Origin: UBA10518 sp022837185
GTDB lineage: Bacteria; Desulfobacterota; Desulfobulbia; Desulfobulbales; Desulfobulbaceae
Direction: 5' to 3'
Length of the DNA: 64,000 nucleotides
Assembly (NCBI GenBank): GCA_034007705.1
Contig: JAVEQK010000017.1
Coordinates: forward strand, 3,665 to 67,664
Shown: positions 24,935 to 34,748 of the stretch, one piece after another
How positions within the stretch are numbered: the stretch's first letter is position 1
How the letters are laid out: each line of letters starts with the position of its first letter
The notes under the pieces: generated by a model
Database searches by the model: none
The model's input: the letters and a program-made list of their open reading frames with translations, nothing else
Told to the model about the DNA's origin: nothing
Program-made: the position numbers and the translations under genes

Positions 24935-26530
24935 ATGAACTCTGTTTTTCTCGCTTACGCCGGTCCGCCGATTATCGGGGCCTTCATAGGGTATCTGACC
25001 AACAAGATCGCCATCAGGATGCTTTTCAGGCCCTTGAAACAGTGGCGGATCCTGGGGATGCCGGTGCCCATGACCCCGGGGGTCATCCCGTCGAAACGGC
25101 ACCGGCTGGCCGATAATATCGGCACCATGGTCGGCGCGCATCTGCTGACCAGCAGGGACATCGGCGCCGCCCTCTCGGAGGAGCGGTTCCAGGACCGTCT
25201 CGGCACCCTGGTCGACGACTGGGTCAACGATCTCCTCAACCGCGATCTGGGGTCGGTTCGGACCATAGTGCCGCCGCGGTTCCAGGCGTACCTGGAGGTG
25301 GCGGTCAGGACGGCGAAATACCGGATCCGGACGGGGCTGCAGCAGTTCATCCAGAGCGACGAGTTCGCCGGCAGGGTCAGCCGGGCCGTCGCCGAACAGC
25401 TGGATGTCATGGGTGCGAGACCGCTGGAATCGATGGTGTCAAGGAAAGAACGGCAGGCATTGTACGGATTTCTCGGCACCCTGGTCAAGGACCTGCTTGC
25501 CGGCAGACGGGCGGAGGATTGGCTGGCGGCCAGGCTGCAGAGGAATTTCAGGCAGGCAGCCGAGGAAGGAAAAACCATCGCTGATTATCTCCCGGATACT
25601 CTGCGGGAGCTGATTGTCGCCACCGTCCTCCGGCGTTCCCCGGACATGCTGCGTCAACTGTCCAAGGTGCTGACCGAGCCCCTGGTCCGGGAAAGGATCA
25701 TAGAGGCCGTCCGCGCCGGGATCAGAAATTTCATGGATTCGCTGGGACCGTTGGGCGCCATGGCCGGCGGCTTTCTGAACCTGAAGGTTTTTGAAGGCGT
25801 GGTGCGTGAATATCTGAGCGGTCAGGAGGACAACATCCGATCATGGCTGGAGAATCCGGAAGTCCAGGAGCGGTTCGCCGCGATGCTGGCCGGGCAGGTC
25901 GAGAAATATCTGGAAACCCCTTTGTCCCGCATTCTGGAAGGGATGGAGGAGGAACAGCTCGAATCGATCTGCCGGGAGTTAGCGATCCAGGTCATGGCCA
26001 TCGTGCGCTGCGAAGGGGTTGCCGGGGCGCTGTCTTCCATGCTGCGAGACAGCTTCGAGGAGATGCTCGACGGGGGGCGGAGCAGCGCCGCCGAAATCAG
26101 CGGCCGGCTCATGCGGCGGGAGACGGTGCAGGCATTCAGGCAGAGCGTCGGCGGCGAGACGGTTTCCCTGCTGCGGTCCCAGCGGGTCGCCAGGCTCATC
26201 GACACGATGATGGACAGCCTGCTGGACGATTTTCTCGATCGTCCGGTCGGGGTCCTGCACACCATCCTGCCCCCCGGAGTCAGGGCCGGAATCACCGATT
26301 ACGCAGTGCTGACCATCAACCGCATCCTGCTGCGCGAGGTACCGAACCTGGTCGAACTGCTGAATATCCGGCAGATGGTCGCCGGCCGGGTCAATTCCCT
26401 TGATCTGCTCAAGCTTGAACAACTCCTTCTGTCAATAATGGAGGAGCAGTTCAAGTACATCAACCTGTTCGGCGCCCTGCTGGGCTTCCTCATCGGTCTG
26501 ATCAACGTCGCGGTTATTCATCTGCTGTAG
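24935..26530 (+). CDS. DUF445 family membrane protein
   Basis: 531-aa protein with the DUF445 signature at its N-terminus (PPIIGAFIGYLTNKIAIRML, then RILGMPVPMTPGVIPSKR), a long helical middle rich in LxxxL/QxxV repeats, and a C-terminal membrane helix (FGALLGFLIGLINVAVIHLL). Membrane anchors at both ends with a large soluble middle are usual for this family. Function is unknown; members sit in the cytoplasmic membrane. It is probably co-transcribed with gph (24-bp gap). Confidence 0.85.
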   Translation: MNSVFLAYAGPPIIGAFIGYLTNKIAIRMLFRPLKQWRILGMPVPMTPGVIPSKRHRLADNIGTMVGAHLLTSRDIGAALSEERFQDRLGTLVDDWVNDLLNRDLGSVRTIVPPRFQAYLEVAVRTAKYRIRTGLQQFIQSDEFAGRVSRAVAEQLDVMGARPLESMVSRKERQALYGFLGTLVKDLLAGRRAEDWLAARLQRNFRQAAEEGKTIADYLPDTLRELIVATVLRRSPDMLRQLSKVLTEPLVRERIIEAVRAGIRNFMDSLGPLGAMAGGFLNLKVFEGVVREYLSGQEDNIRSWLENPEVQERFAAMLAGQVEKYLETPLSRILEGMEEEQLESICRELAIQVMAIVRCEGVAGALSSMLRDSFEEMLDGGRSSAAEISGRLMRRETVQAFRQSVGGETVSLLRSQRVARLIDTMMDSLLDDFLDRPVGVLHTILPPGVRAGITDYAVLTINRILLREVPNLVELLNIRQMVAGRVNSLDLLKLEQLLLSIMEEQFKYINLFGALLGFLIGLINVAVIHLL

Positions 26531-26563
26531 GTTGCCGGTCCGGAACCGGAGCCGTCGGCGGCA

Positions 26564-27436
26564 CTATCTGGCAGGGCTGCCCTGCATGTCTGTCAGCCGG
26601 GCCTGCAGGGTGGCCGTTTCCTGTCTGAGCGGCACGGCCGGCCGCTCCTGCCAGCCCTGGTAGTACTGCATTGCTTCCGCCTTGAGCCGGGAACGCGTGA
26701 TTTTACTCTCCGCCGCAATCAGCCTGGACTTTGTTTTTTTGAGCAGGGCATCCAGACGGCCGATTGCAGCCAGGTACTGCTCCCGTTCCTGCCTGGACCG
26801 GGCAAGCTCTTCCGGGACACCGCGGACGGCGGCAATGCTCTGCTGCCCGCTTTGCAGTTCGTCGGCCGGCAAGGTGCCCGATTCCCCGATCTTTGTATCG
26901 GCCTGGGCGATGTTTTCCCCGGCGTTCAGGAGTTGGCGGGAAAGGCCTTCAATCTTTGCGGCGGCTCGGTTCGCGGCCTCCGTTCCGGAGGAAACGGCAT
27001 GCTGCAGCTCCTCCTCTTTCTTCCGGAGCAGTGAGCGTGCTTTCTTCAGCTCGGCCTGGAGAAGGCCAAGGCGGAACAGCAGATGTTCATTTTCCCGGGC
27101 CAGGTTCTCGGCATTTATTTTTTCCCGCTCAAGGGCTGCCCGCAATGCGGCGGGGTCCTGCGTTACGGCAGGAAGCGGAGGCCCCTGGATGCCGATCCGT
27201 ACCGGCAGGGCGGACTGGGCGGGGTCCACTCCGGGCCCGGAACCGTTCCCGGATTCCCCCCCGGCCCGGGTGTTGACCTGGATCCAGTTTCTCTCCCGGT
27301 CATTTGCGGCGGGAGCATCGGTTGCGGCGCTCCCGGCCGGCGCGGACAGTTTTTTCACCTGCTGGCCGTGATAGAGCGACAGGGAGAGGTAGACGGTCAG
27401 TCCTGCAATGAGAAAAAAAAGGAATCGTGGTGCCAT
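26564..27436 (-). CDS. membrane-anchored coiled-coil protein, unknown function
   Basis: 290-aa protein: an N-terminal membrane anchor or signal (FLFFLIAGLTVYLSLSLYHG), a Pro/Ala/Gly-rich linker (~30-90), then long coiled coil (~95-215) rich in Glu, Lys, Leu and Arg and a second short helical stretch. No enzymatic motif is seen. It lies 39 bp after glgB on the same strand, but nothing in the sequence ties it to glycogen. Likely an inner-membrane protein with a periplasmic coiled coil; I do not recognise a family. Confidence 0.7.
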   Translation of the reverse strand: MAPRFLFFLIAGLTVYLSLSLYHGQQVKKLSAPAGSAATDAPAANDRERNWIQVNTRAGGESGNGSGPGVDPAQSALPVRIGIQGPPLPAVTQDPAALRAALEREKINAENLARENEHLLFRLGLLQAELKKARSLLRKKEEELQHAVSSGTEAANRAAAKIEGLSRQLLNAGENIAQADTKIGESGTLPADELQSGQQSIAAVRGVPEELARSRQEREQYLAAIGRLDALLKKTKSRLIAAESKITRSRLKAEAMQYYQGWQERPAVPLRQETATLQARLTDMQGSPAR

Positions 27437-27475
27437 GGCATGCTCTGTGTCGTTCCGTATCCGTCGGGATCGGAA

Positions 27476-29407
27476 TCAATCTGCGGGTTTGATATAGATT
27501 GTTGACAGGGGCGGCAGGGTCAGGACGATGCTGTGGCGGTGACCATGGGAGGCGATCTCCTGGCTGAAGATGTCCTCCCCGTTGAAAATGTTGCTGCCCC
27601 AGTACACTTCCTTGTCGCTGTTTATCAGTTCCCGGTAGCGTCCGGGCTCCGGCACCCCGATGCGGTAGAAGTTGCGGACCAGTGGAGTGAAATTGGAAAT
27701 GACGATGACGAAATTTTTCCGGGAGCGGTCAAAGCGGACAAAAGAAAAAACCGAGTTGTCGGTGTCGCTGGTGTCGATCCAGGAGAAGCCCTCCCAGTCG
27801 AAATCATTTTCATGCAGGGCCGGTTCGGTGCGATAAACCAGGTTCAGGTCACGGACGAACCGCTGCAGACCCTGGTGGTTGGGCGATTCGAGAGCGGCCC
27901 ATTCGACTCCCCGGTCATGATCCCATTCCTGCCACTGGCCGAACTCACAACCCATGAACAGGAGCTTTTTCCCCGAATAGCCCCACATAAAACCGTAATA
28001 AGCCCGGAGGTTGGCAAACTTCTGCCACTCGTCCCCCGGCATCTTGTTCACCAAGGAGCCTTTGCCGTGCACAACTTCGTCGTGGGAGAGGGGGAGAATA
28101 AAATTCTCATGAAAGGCGTACAGCATGCCGAAGGTCATCAGGTTGTGGTGGAAACGGCGGAACAGGGGATCTTCCCGCATATAGGAGAGGGTATCGTGCA
28201 TCCAGCCCATGTTCCATTTCAGGCTGAATCCCAGGCCTCCCAGATAGGTCGGCTGGGTGACCATGGGCCAGGAGGTGGACTCCTCGGCAATGGTCAGTAT
28301 GCCCGGAAAACAGCCGTGGAGGACCTCGTTTGTTTTCTGCAGAAAGCTGATGGCGTCCAGGTTCTCACGCCCTCCGTACTTGTTGGGGATCCATTGCCCC
28401 TCCTCCCGCGAGTAGTCAAGGTAGAGCATGGAGGCAACCGCGTCGACCCGCAGACCGTCGATGTGATACTTGTCGAGCCAGAACAGGGCGTTGGAGATCA
28501 GGAAGGTGCGGATTTCGTTGCGGCCGTAGTTGAAAATCAGGGTTCCCCAGTCCTGGTGTTCGCCCTGGCGGGGATCGACATGGGAATAGAGATGGGTGCC
28601 GTCAAAAAAGTTCAGCCCCGCTCCATCCTTGGGGAAATGGGCGGGAACCCAGTCGAGGATGACACCCAGGTTGTTGCGGTGGCACTGGTCGACAAAATAC
28701 ATGAAATCCTCGGGGGTGCCGAAACGGCTGGTCGGCGCGAAGAATCCAAGGACCTGGTAGCCCCAGGAACCCTCAAACGGGTGTTCGGCTATGGGCAGCA
28801 GTTCAATATGGGTGTATCCCATGTCGAGGACATAGGGAATCAGGACGTCGGCGAGCTCGCGATAGGTGAGGTACCTGGTCCCCCACTGCTCGTCGGGTAT
28901 CTTGCGCCAGGAGCCGGCATGTACTTCATAGATCGAGATGGGGCTGTGGAGTGACTGCCGCTCTTGGCGCGAGATCATCCATGCTTCATCATGCCACTGG
29001 TAACGGTTGAGGTCAAACACCACCGAGCCGGTGCGGGGGCGCTCCTCCATGGCAAAGCCATAGGGGTCGGACTTATCGAAAATCTGGCCGTCGGGGGCGG
29101 TTATGCGGTATTTGTAGACGGCGAATTCCGGCAGGTTCTCGACGAAAAGGGTCCAGATGCCGGCATCGCTGGAATACATGGGGTGGCTGTCGCCGTTCCA
29201 GCCGTTGAAGTCGCCGATGAGGGAGACATTCCGGGCATTGGGCGCCCATACGGCGAATGCCGCTCCTTTTCTGCCGTCGGTTTCAAGAAAGTGGGCGCCG
29301 AATTTTTCGTAAACGCGTTCATGGGTCCCCTCGTTGAACAGGTGCTTGTCGAAATCGGTGAGCCAGGTCGACGGCAGGGGATGAGCTGTATACTGGCTTT
29401 CGGACAT
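27476..29407 (-). CDS. glgB: 1,4-alpha-glucan branching enzyme
   Basis: Introduces alpha-1,6 branches into glycogen. The 643-aa protein has an N-terminal CBM48 domain (FAVWAPNARNVSLIGDFNGW), a GH13 barrel with nucleophile Asp in GLRVDAVASMLYLDYSR, acid/base Glu in ILTIAEESTSWP and the third catalytic site in LPLSHDEVVHGKGS, and a C-terminal beta domain. Length and motifs are standard for GlgB. No other glycogen gene is in the window, so it is not in a classic glg operon. A GGAGGAAA ribosome-binding site precedes ATG 29407. Confidence 0.97.
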   Translation of the reverse strand: MSESQYTAHPLPSTWLTDFDKHLFNEGTHERVYEKFGAHFLETDGRKGAAFAVWAPNARNVSLIGDFNGWNGDSHPMYSSDAGIWTLFVENLPEFAVYKYRITAPDGQIFDKSDPYGFAMEERPRTGSVVFDLNRYQWHDEAWMISRQERQSLHSPISIYEVHAGSWRKIPDEQWGTRYLTYRELADVLIPYVLDMGYTHIELLPIAEHPFEGSWGYQVLGFFAPTSRFGTPEDFMYFVDQCHRNNLGVILDWVPAHFPKDGAGLNFFDGTHLYSHVDPRQGEHQDWGTLIFNYGRNEIRTFLISNALFWLDKYHIDGLRVDAVASMLYLDYSREEGQWIPNKYGGRENLDAISFLQKTNEVLHGCFPGILTIAEESTSWPMVTQPTYLGGLGFSLKWNMGWMHDTLSYMREDPLFRRFHHNLMTFGMLYAFHENFILPLSHDEVVHGKGSLVNKMPGDEWQKFANLRAYYGFMWGYSGKKLLFMGCEFGQWQEWDHDRGVEWAALESPNHQGLQRFVRDLNLVYRTEPALHENDFDWEGFSWIDTSDTDNSVFSFVRFDRSRKNFVIVISNFTPLVRNFYRIGVPEPGRYRELINSDKEVYWGSNIFNGEDIFSQEIASHGHRHSIVLTLPPLSTIYIKPAD

Positions 29408-29496
29408 GGGTTTCCTCCTGGGGCAGTATGCTGCAAAACTGCGATGATGTACTCGTTGACCCTATATATCGCAGTGGGACAAAAATGTCATCGGTT

Positions 29497-30678
29497 TTAA
29501 ACCCGACCGGAAGCAGCGAGGCACAGGGAGAGGATTTCGGCAATGGTTTCCCGGGAGTACCGCTCCAAGCGCCATACGCGGGCCAGCCGGACCGCATTTT
29601 CAGCGATGGCCGGGATATCGGCTGCCGGGATGTTCAGGTCATCCAGGGTAACAGGGCAGCCGGCCCGGACGAACCACTTTTCCAGCATGTGGATGGTCGC
29701 GGCGGCGCTCCGCGGAACTCCGCAGCGGTCGAAATTGAATACCCGTTCTCCCAACTGGATGATTTTTCTGTCGTCCTCACGGGAGCGCCATCGCAGCCAA
29801 CCCGGAATGATCGCCGAAAGGCCGGCGCCGTGGGGGGCATCATACAGGGCGCTGAGCGAGTGTTCGATCATGTGCATGGGCATTCCCACTCTACCCAGGC
29901 CGGCGCCCGTAAGGCCGTTCAGTGACAGGGTCGCGGTCCACATCAGATCGGCCCGTCCCTGATAGTCCCTCCGGTCGGCCAGACATCGGTCGCAGGCGTC
30001 CATGGCGTTGCGGACCAGCCCCTCCATAAGCCGGTCCTGAACCGGGGTGGCCGGGTCCTCGCTGGTCATGTAATACTCGAGGACATGGGCGATGGAGTCA
30101 ACCGCGCCGTAGGCGGTGTAGCTTGGGGGAACGGTGAAGGTGGCTTCCGGGTCGAGGATGGACGTTCTGGGATAGAGGAGCCGGTTGCCGAACCCGAATT
30201 TTTCCCGGGTTTCGTCATTGGTGATCACCATGCCCGAATTCATCTCCGACCCCGATGCAGCCAGGGTCAGAACGGTGGTCAACGGCAGGGCGTGTTTGAT
30301 GCTCTTTTTGCCGGTGAAAAATTTCCAGACGTCGTGGTCGACCGCCGAACCGGCGCAGATGGCCTTGGCGCTGTCTATGACGCTGCCTCCCCCCACCGCG
30401 GTCACGACATCGATGGAATGCGCCCCGACCTTGGCTATGCCTTCCCGGACGTGGGAAAGCAGGGGATTTGACCGAACCCCGCCATGGTCGATCACTTCCA
30501 GTCCCGCCTCCCGCAGGGAAGTCTGCACGGCGTCGTAAACGCCGTTGCCCCGGATACTGCCGGTCCCGTAAACAAGGAGGCACCGTTTCCCCCAGGCCGC
30601 GGTTTCCGGACCGATGGAGGGGATGGTGTTCCTGCCGAAAATAATTTTGGTCGGATTGTGGAAAACGAAGTTCTGCAT
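29497..30678 (-). CDS. iron-containing alcohol dehydrogenase
   Basis: 393-aa group III (Fe-ADH) oxidoreductase with the NAD(P)-binding GGGSVIDSAKAI segment and metal ligands in DSIAHVLEYY and HMIEHSLSALYDAPHGAGLS. It resembles the butanol dehydrogenase/YqhD branch, which reduces aldehydes with NADPH; substrate cannot be assigned. It starts one base after the rsmA stop, so its ribosome-binding site lies within rsmA; the coupling is unusual for such unrelated functions and may reflect gene packing only. Confidence 0.93.
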   Translation of the reverse strand: MQNFVFHNPTKIIFGRNTIPSIGPETAAWGKRCLLVYGTGSIRGNGVYDAVQTSLREAGLEVIDHGGVRSNPLLSHVREGIAKVGAHSIDVVTAVGGGSVIDSAKAICAGSAVDHDVWKFFTGKKSIKHALPLTTVLTLAASGSEMNSGMVITNDETREKFGFGNRLLYPRTSILDPEATFTVPPSYTAYGAVDSIAHVLEYYMTSEDPATPVQDRLMEGLVRNAMDACDRCLADRRDYQGRADLMWTATLSLNGLTGAGLGRVGMPMHMIEHSLSALYDAPHGAGLSAIIPGWLRWRSREDDRKIIQLGERVFNFDRCGVPRSAAATIHMLEKWFVRAGCPVTLDDLNIPAADIPAIAENAVRLARVWRLERYSRETIAEILSLCLAASGRV

Positions 30679-30679
30679 T

Positions 30680-31588
30680 TTATGTGCTTATGTGGTTAAG
30701 GTTGCCGGTCGAGCCGGTTGCGGCTTTGCCGGTATATTCTTCCATGCATCGTGCCAGATCGGCGAACTGTTCCAGGGAAAGCTGCTCCGCCCGAATCGTA
30801 GGGGAAAGGCCGGCCCTTTCGATGACCGCCTTCAAGAGGTTCCGGTCGGCAATCAGCCCCGCCGCCGCCAGGCCGTTCCGCAGGGTTTTGCGCCGCCGGG
30901 CAAAACAGGTATGGACGATCTTTTTCATCATGTTCCAGTCAAAGGGGGGTATGTGCGCCAGTCGTTCCGGGGGGGGCCTGAACCTGATCCGGATCACCTG
31001 GGAGTCCACCCTGGGGCGGGGATGGAACTCCTCGGGCTTGACCGGCATCAGGGATTCAATGGCGGCACAGGCGGCGAACAGGACGGACGGGATGCCGTAT
31101 TCCCTGGTTCCCGGCTCGGCCGTCAGGCGCAGGGCGACCTCTTTCTGCAGCATGACCACCGCCCAGTCGACAAGTGCACGATGATCGAGGAGGCGGAACA
31201 GGAAAGGGGAAGAAACGGAATAGGGCAGGTTGGCAATGATTTTGAGGGGGCCGCCGGAACGTTCGACAAGCTGCTCCAGGCTGATTTTGAGAATGTCAGC
31301 GTGGATCAGGGTGACATTGGCCGGCAGGTCGTTTTGGTCGCGGTGAAATTGCACCAGGCCTGAATCCGTTTCGATGCCGATCACCTCTGCCGCCCGGGCG
31401 GCGATTGGGTTGGTCAGGGCCCCCAGACCGACGCCGACTTCGACGATCACGTCGTCCTTTGCCGGGGCCGCCAACTCGACAATCCGCTCTGCGGTATGGC
31501 GGTGGACGAGGAAATTTTGTCCCAGTTTTTTGTGGGGCGCCAGGCCGCTGCTGCGCAGGGTCGTTCGTATTTGCTGTCCGGGAGCCAT
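30680..31588 (-). CDS. rsmA: 16S rRNA dimethyladenosine transferase RsmA (KsgA)
   Basis: Dimethylates two adjacent adenosines near the 3' end of 16S rRNA. The 302-aa methyltransferase has the N-terminal HKKLGQNFLV box, the SAM-binding VEVGVGLGALT motif, the catalytic NLPYSVSSP motif and the C-terminal FARRRKTLRNGL region. ATG 31588 opens the normal N-terminus. It lies in a minus-strand run tsaD-DUF2062-rsmA-adh with gaps of ten bases or fewer after DUF2062. Confidence 0.96.
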   Translation of the reverse strand: MAPGQQIRTTLRSSGLAPHKKLGQNFLVHRHTAERIVELAAPAKDDVIVEVGVGLGALTNPIAARAAEVIGIETDSGLVQFHRDQNDLPANVTLIHADILKISLEQLVERSGGPLKIIANLPYSVSSPFLFRLLDHRALVDWAVVMLQKEVALRLTAEPGTREYGIPSVLFAACAAIESLMPVKPEEFHPRPRVDSQVIRIRFRPPPERLAHIPPFDWNMMKKIVHTCFARRRKTLRNGLAAAGLIADRNLLKAVIERAGLSPTIRAEQLSLEQFADLARCMEEYTGKAATGSTGNLNHIST

Positions 31589-31598
31589 TTATTCCGCC

Positions 31599-32108
31599 TC
31601 AGTCGAGCAGATGTTTCTGTTGCCTTTTCCGCCTGATCGCCATGAAGAAATAATAGGAAACAAAGTAACTCACCAGGGCGGCGGGCAGTCCCAGAAGGAA
31701 GCCCCCGGTCAGCATGACGGCGATGGCGTCGGCGCTGAGCTGACTGACCGCCCTGAGGCTTTCCATGAACCCTTCGTTGGCCAGTATGTGCAATACTTCT
31801 TCTAACCGTTCCCAGGTCAGGCGGCCGGGCAGGAGGAAATTGCCGGTCAGCCAGCACAGGTAGTACAGGGGAACCAGGGTCAGGGGGTTGCTGACGATGG
31901 TTGCCGAAATGAGGGCGGCTACCGTGCTGACCCGCAGGAGCAGAGTGAAGCCGATGATGGAGATCGTATGCAGCGGCATGGTCGGCGAGATGCCGATGAA
32001 AACACCGATCGCCACGCCCATGGCAAGACCCTGGGGGTTGCCGCGCAGGCGCACGAATCTCAGAATGTAATATTTTACCGTTCTATGCAGGGTGTATGCA
32101 AACCGCAT
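31599..32108 (-). CDS. DUF2062 membrane protein
   Basis: 169-aa protein with the DUF2062 pattern: a short basic N-terminus (LRFVRLRGNPQGLAMGVAIG), then GVFIGISPTMPLHTISI and several membrane helices (LLLRVSTVAALISATIVSNP, LVPLYYLCWLTGNFLL, GGFLLGLPAALVSYFVSYYF). ATG 32108 begins two bases after the tsaD stop; the longer frame upstream encodes a proline/arginine-rich shadow of tsaD and is rejected. Function of the family is unknown; it is a small polytopic membrane protein. Confidence 0.82.
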   Translation of the reverse strand: MRFAYTLHRTVKYYILRFVRLRGNPQGLAMGVAIGVFIGISPTMPLHTISIIGFTLLLRVSTVAALISATIVSNPLTLVPLYYLCWLTGNFLLPGRLTWERLEEVLHILANEGFMESLRAVSQLSADAIAVMLTGGFLLGLPAALVSYFVSYYFFMAIRRKRQQKHLLD

Positions 32109-32110
32109 GA

Positions 32111-33115
32111 TCAATGGAGGCGGGGTCTGGAATAGACATCGGTGTCGGGGGTGATGCCGCCGCCGAGCCGGTAGTGGTGAAACCCCGCCAGTCCGATCAT
32201 GGCGGCGTTGTCGGTGCAATAGCCGGGAGGAGGGATGAACAGCCGCAGATTCGCGGCCGCGCAGCGCTCCTGCATGACTTCCCTGAGTCTGGCATTGGCG
32301 GCAACGCCGCCGGCCAGGACGATCCGGTCCAAACCGGTCCGTTCCGCCGCCCTGAGTGTTTTCCCGGCCAGGACATCGACCACCGCCTCCTGGAAGGAGG
32401 CGCAGATGTCGGCAACGGGCAGGAAGTGCTGCTGCCGCCGGAAAGGACCGACCTGGTTGACCACCGAGGTTTTCAGGCCGCTGAAACTGAAATCAAGGCT
32501 GTCGGGGTCGAGCCAGGCACGCGGAAAATCGAAAGCGTCGGCGGCGCCCTGTTCCGCTGTTTGACTGACCGCCGGACCCCCAGGATATCCCAGATCGAGC
32601 AGCTTGGCCACCTTGTCGAAGGCCTCGCCGGCCGCGTCGTCACGGGTCCGGCCAAGACAGTCATAGGAGGTGTAGTCTCTGACCCGGTACAGGGACGTAT
32701 TGCCGCCGGAGACGACAAGGGCGACATAGGGAAATTCCGGCTGCTGTTCGGCGAGAAAGGGAGAAAGCAGGTGACCGGCCATGTGGTCAACCCCGACACA
32801 GGGAACGTCCAGAACCATGGCCAGCCCTTTGGCAAAAGTAAACCCGACGAGCAGGGACCCTATGAGGCCGGGGCCCCTGGTGGCGGCGATAACATCGATG
32901 TCTCCGAGAGGGACATCGGCCTGCCGGAGGGCCTCGTCGACCACGGGCCAGATGGCTTCGATATGCCTGCGGGAGGCGAGTTCAGGGACGATTCCGCCGT
33001 ATCGGCCGTGAATGTCGAACTGGCTGCTGACGACGGAAGAGAGCACGGTCCGGTCGTTCTTGAGAACCGCCGCGGCGGTATCGTCACAGGAGCTTTCAAT
33101 GGCCAGAATCAGCAT
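32111..33115 (-). CDS. tsaD: tRNA N6-threonylcarbamoyladenosine synthase subunit TsaD
   Basis: Transfers the threonylcarbamoyl group to A37 of ANN-decoding tRNAs, with TsaB and TsaE. The 334-aa ASKHA-fold protein has the N-terminal IESSCDDTAAAV phosphate loop, the iron-binding HMAGH segment, the VSGGNTSLY loop, the GEAFDKVAKLL block and the C-terminal AGGVAANARLR and TDNAAMIG motifs. Length is normal. It heads the tsaD-DUF2062-rsmA run. Confidence 0.97.
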   Translation of the reverse strand: MLILAIESSCDDTAAAVLKNDRTVLSSVVSSQFDIHGRYGGIVPELASRRHIEAIWPVVDEALRQADVPLGDIDVIAATRGPGLIGSLLVGFTFAKGLAMVLDVPCVGVDHMAGHLLSPFLAEQQPEFPYVALVVSGGNTSLYRVRDYTSYDCLGRTRDDAAGEAFDKVAKLLDLGYPGGPAVSQTAEQGAADAFDFPRAWLDPDSLDFSFSGLKTSVVNQVGPFRRQQHFLPVADICASFQEAVVDVLAGKTLRAAERTGLDRIVLAGGVAANARLREVMQERCAAANLRLFIPPPGYCTDNAAMIGLAGFHHYRLGGGITPDTDVYSRPRLH

Positions 33116-33355
33116 ATTTGTCCTTCACGTACCAGTCAGGCAGCAGGGGAAAAGCCGGGCTCGATGCAAAAACAGGGGCAAGGGTGGAAACACAGACAAT
33201 ATACGGGATGATGGAATAAATAACAACCTGCCTGTCGGCAATCCGGGTAAGGAAAAAGTTGTTGGTTACCGGTCGCCGGCCGGCCGTACGAGGAGGTTCA
33301 TGCCGGGTACCCGGTTCCCCTCGGGACAGACGACGGACCTGTTCAGCCCCTGCGG

Positions 33356-34444
33356 CTACGGCTCGATATCCTCGGCTTTGGGATAGGAGCCCAGCCATTC
33401 GAAATAGGCGCAGGTCCGCCGGAGGATGTTGGCGGCCTCCTCGATGGCCGGATCCTCGATGTGGCCGATCATATCCAGGAAAAAGAGATAGGTCCACTGT
33501 TTGCCCTTCACCGGCCGCGATTCGATTTTGGCCAGGTTGATGTTCTTGGACGAGAGGATGGTCAGGACCTCATTGAGGGCGCCGGGACGGTCGACGAGGC
33601 CCAGCAGGAAGGATGTCTTGTCATTGCCGCTCCTGTTGGGCGATTTGCGGCCGATGACCAGGAAACGGGTGGTGTTGCCCTGATAATCCTCAATGCCCTT
33701 GACCACCACCTGCAGCGCATAGGTCTTGATGGCCAGGGAACTGGCAATGGCGCCGATGTTGGGGTTGTTGGCGGCCATCTGGGCGGCGGCCCCGGTGGAA
33801 AAGACCGGCAGGGTCGGAATGTTCGGCAGGTTTTTGCGCAGCCATTCCCTGCACTGGGCCAGGGGCTGGGCATGGGAGGCGACGGTCTGGATGTCCTCGA
33901 TGTTGCCGGAGCGGCAGACCAGGTTGTGGGATATGGGCAGTTGGATTTCTCCACAGATTTTCACGCGGTACTTCATGAAGGAGTCGAGGGTGGAAAAAAC
34001 CGCGCCCTCGATGGAATTTTCCACCGGCACGATGCCGTAGGCTGTCCGGCCCTTTTCCACCTCGCGAAACACTTCGTCGATGGATTCCATCGGTTTGTAG
34101 GTGGCGGACTGGCCGAAGTATTTAACCCCGGCCAGATGGGTGAAAGTGGCCTCGGGTCCGAGGTAGGCAACCTCGATGTTCTTCTGGGACAGGCGGCAGG
34201 TGGTAATGATTTCATGGAAGATTGAATACAGGGAATTCTCCGGGAACACACCGTTGTTGTCCCGCAGCAGCCGGCTGAAGATCTCCCGCTCCCGCAGGGG
34301 ATCCCATTTGGCCCGGCTCGATGCGTCCTTCAGGCGGCCGATTTCCAGGGCGCATTCAAGGCGCTCCTTGAGCAGACGCAGGATATTGTCGTCGATGGCA
34401 TCGATGCGCTTTCGTATTTCGATGATTGTCAGTTTTTTCGTCAT
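33356..34444 (-). CDS. pheA: bifunctional chorismate mutase / prephenate dehydratase
   Basis: Makes phenylpyruvate from chorismate in two steps for phenylalanine synthesis. The 362-aa protein has an AroQ-type chorismate mutase domain (~1-90, with RIDAIDDNILRLL and the EREIFSRL segment), a prephenate dehydratase domain (~95-275, AYLGPEATFTHLA, VPVENSIEGAVFSTLD, NTTRFLVIG) and a C-terminal ACT domain (~285-355) with the ESRPVKGK loop of Phe-feedback-regulated enzymes. A 240-bp spacer without visible features separates it from tsaD. No leader peptide rich in Phe codons is visible upstream. Confidence 0.96.
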   Translation of the reverse strand: MTKKLTIIEIRKRIDAIDDNILRLLKERLECALEIGRLKDASSRAKWDPLREREIFSRLLRDNNGVFPENSLYSIFHEIITTCRLSQKNIEVAYLGPEATFTHLAGVKYFGQSATYKPMESIDEVFREVEKGRTAYGIVPVENSIEGAVFSTLDSFMKYRVKICGEIQLPISHNLVCRSGNIEDIQTVASHAQPLAQCREWLRKNLPNIPTLPVFSTGAAAQMAANNPNIGAIASSLAIKTYALQVVVKGIEDYQGNTTRFLVIGRKSPNRSGNDKTSFLLGLVDRPGALNEVLTILSSKNINLAKIESRPVKGKQWTYLFFLDMIGHIEDPAIEEAANILRRTCAYFEWLGSYPKAEDIEP

Positions 34445-34748
34445 GTCGGGAGGCCGAGTTCGTCCATACCCAGCCGTGGGTATTTCCGGGAATTGTCTTG
34501 GTTGTCATGGCTGCTGTCCCCGCTGTGCGGCAGGGGGGCGCAACGTCAAATCAGGAGGTTGCGGGGCTGTTCCGCCGCCCGCGGGACGACCGCGCATTTT
34601 CCTATGTATCCGGATATGTAAAGCATCTTCGGTGAGATGCAAAGAAAAAATTGAAATGTCTTGCGCTCGTCTTCGTTTGCAATAATATACGCCGGTTGGA
34701 AGCGCGGGGAGCGGTCTCTGCAAATATTTACAGAATTCCTGGAAAGAA
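34445..34748. other. 304-bp divergent spacer between pheA and DUF39 gene
   Basis: Contains a small hairpin GCATCT-N6-AGATGC (34623-34640) followed by a putative promoter (34661-34688) for the DUF39 gene and a GGAAAGAA ribosome-binding site before ATG 34749. I see no gene and no recognisable SAM or other riboswitch fold. Confidence 0.5.
34661..34688 (+). promoter_or_regulatory. putative promoter for DUF39-larE
   Basis: TTGCGC (34661-34666), 16-bp spacer, TAATAT (34683-34688), in an AT-rich patch about 60 bp before ATG 34749. Moderate match only. Confidence 0.4.
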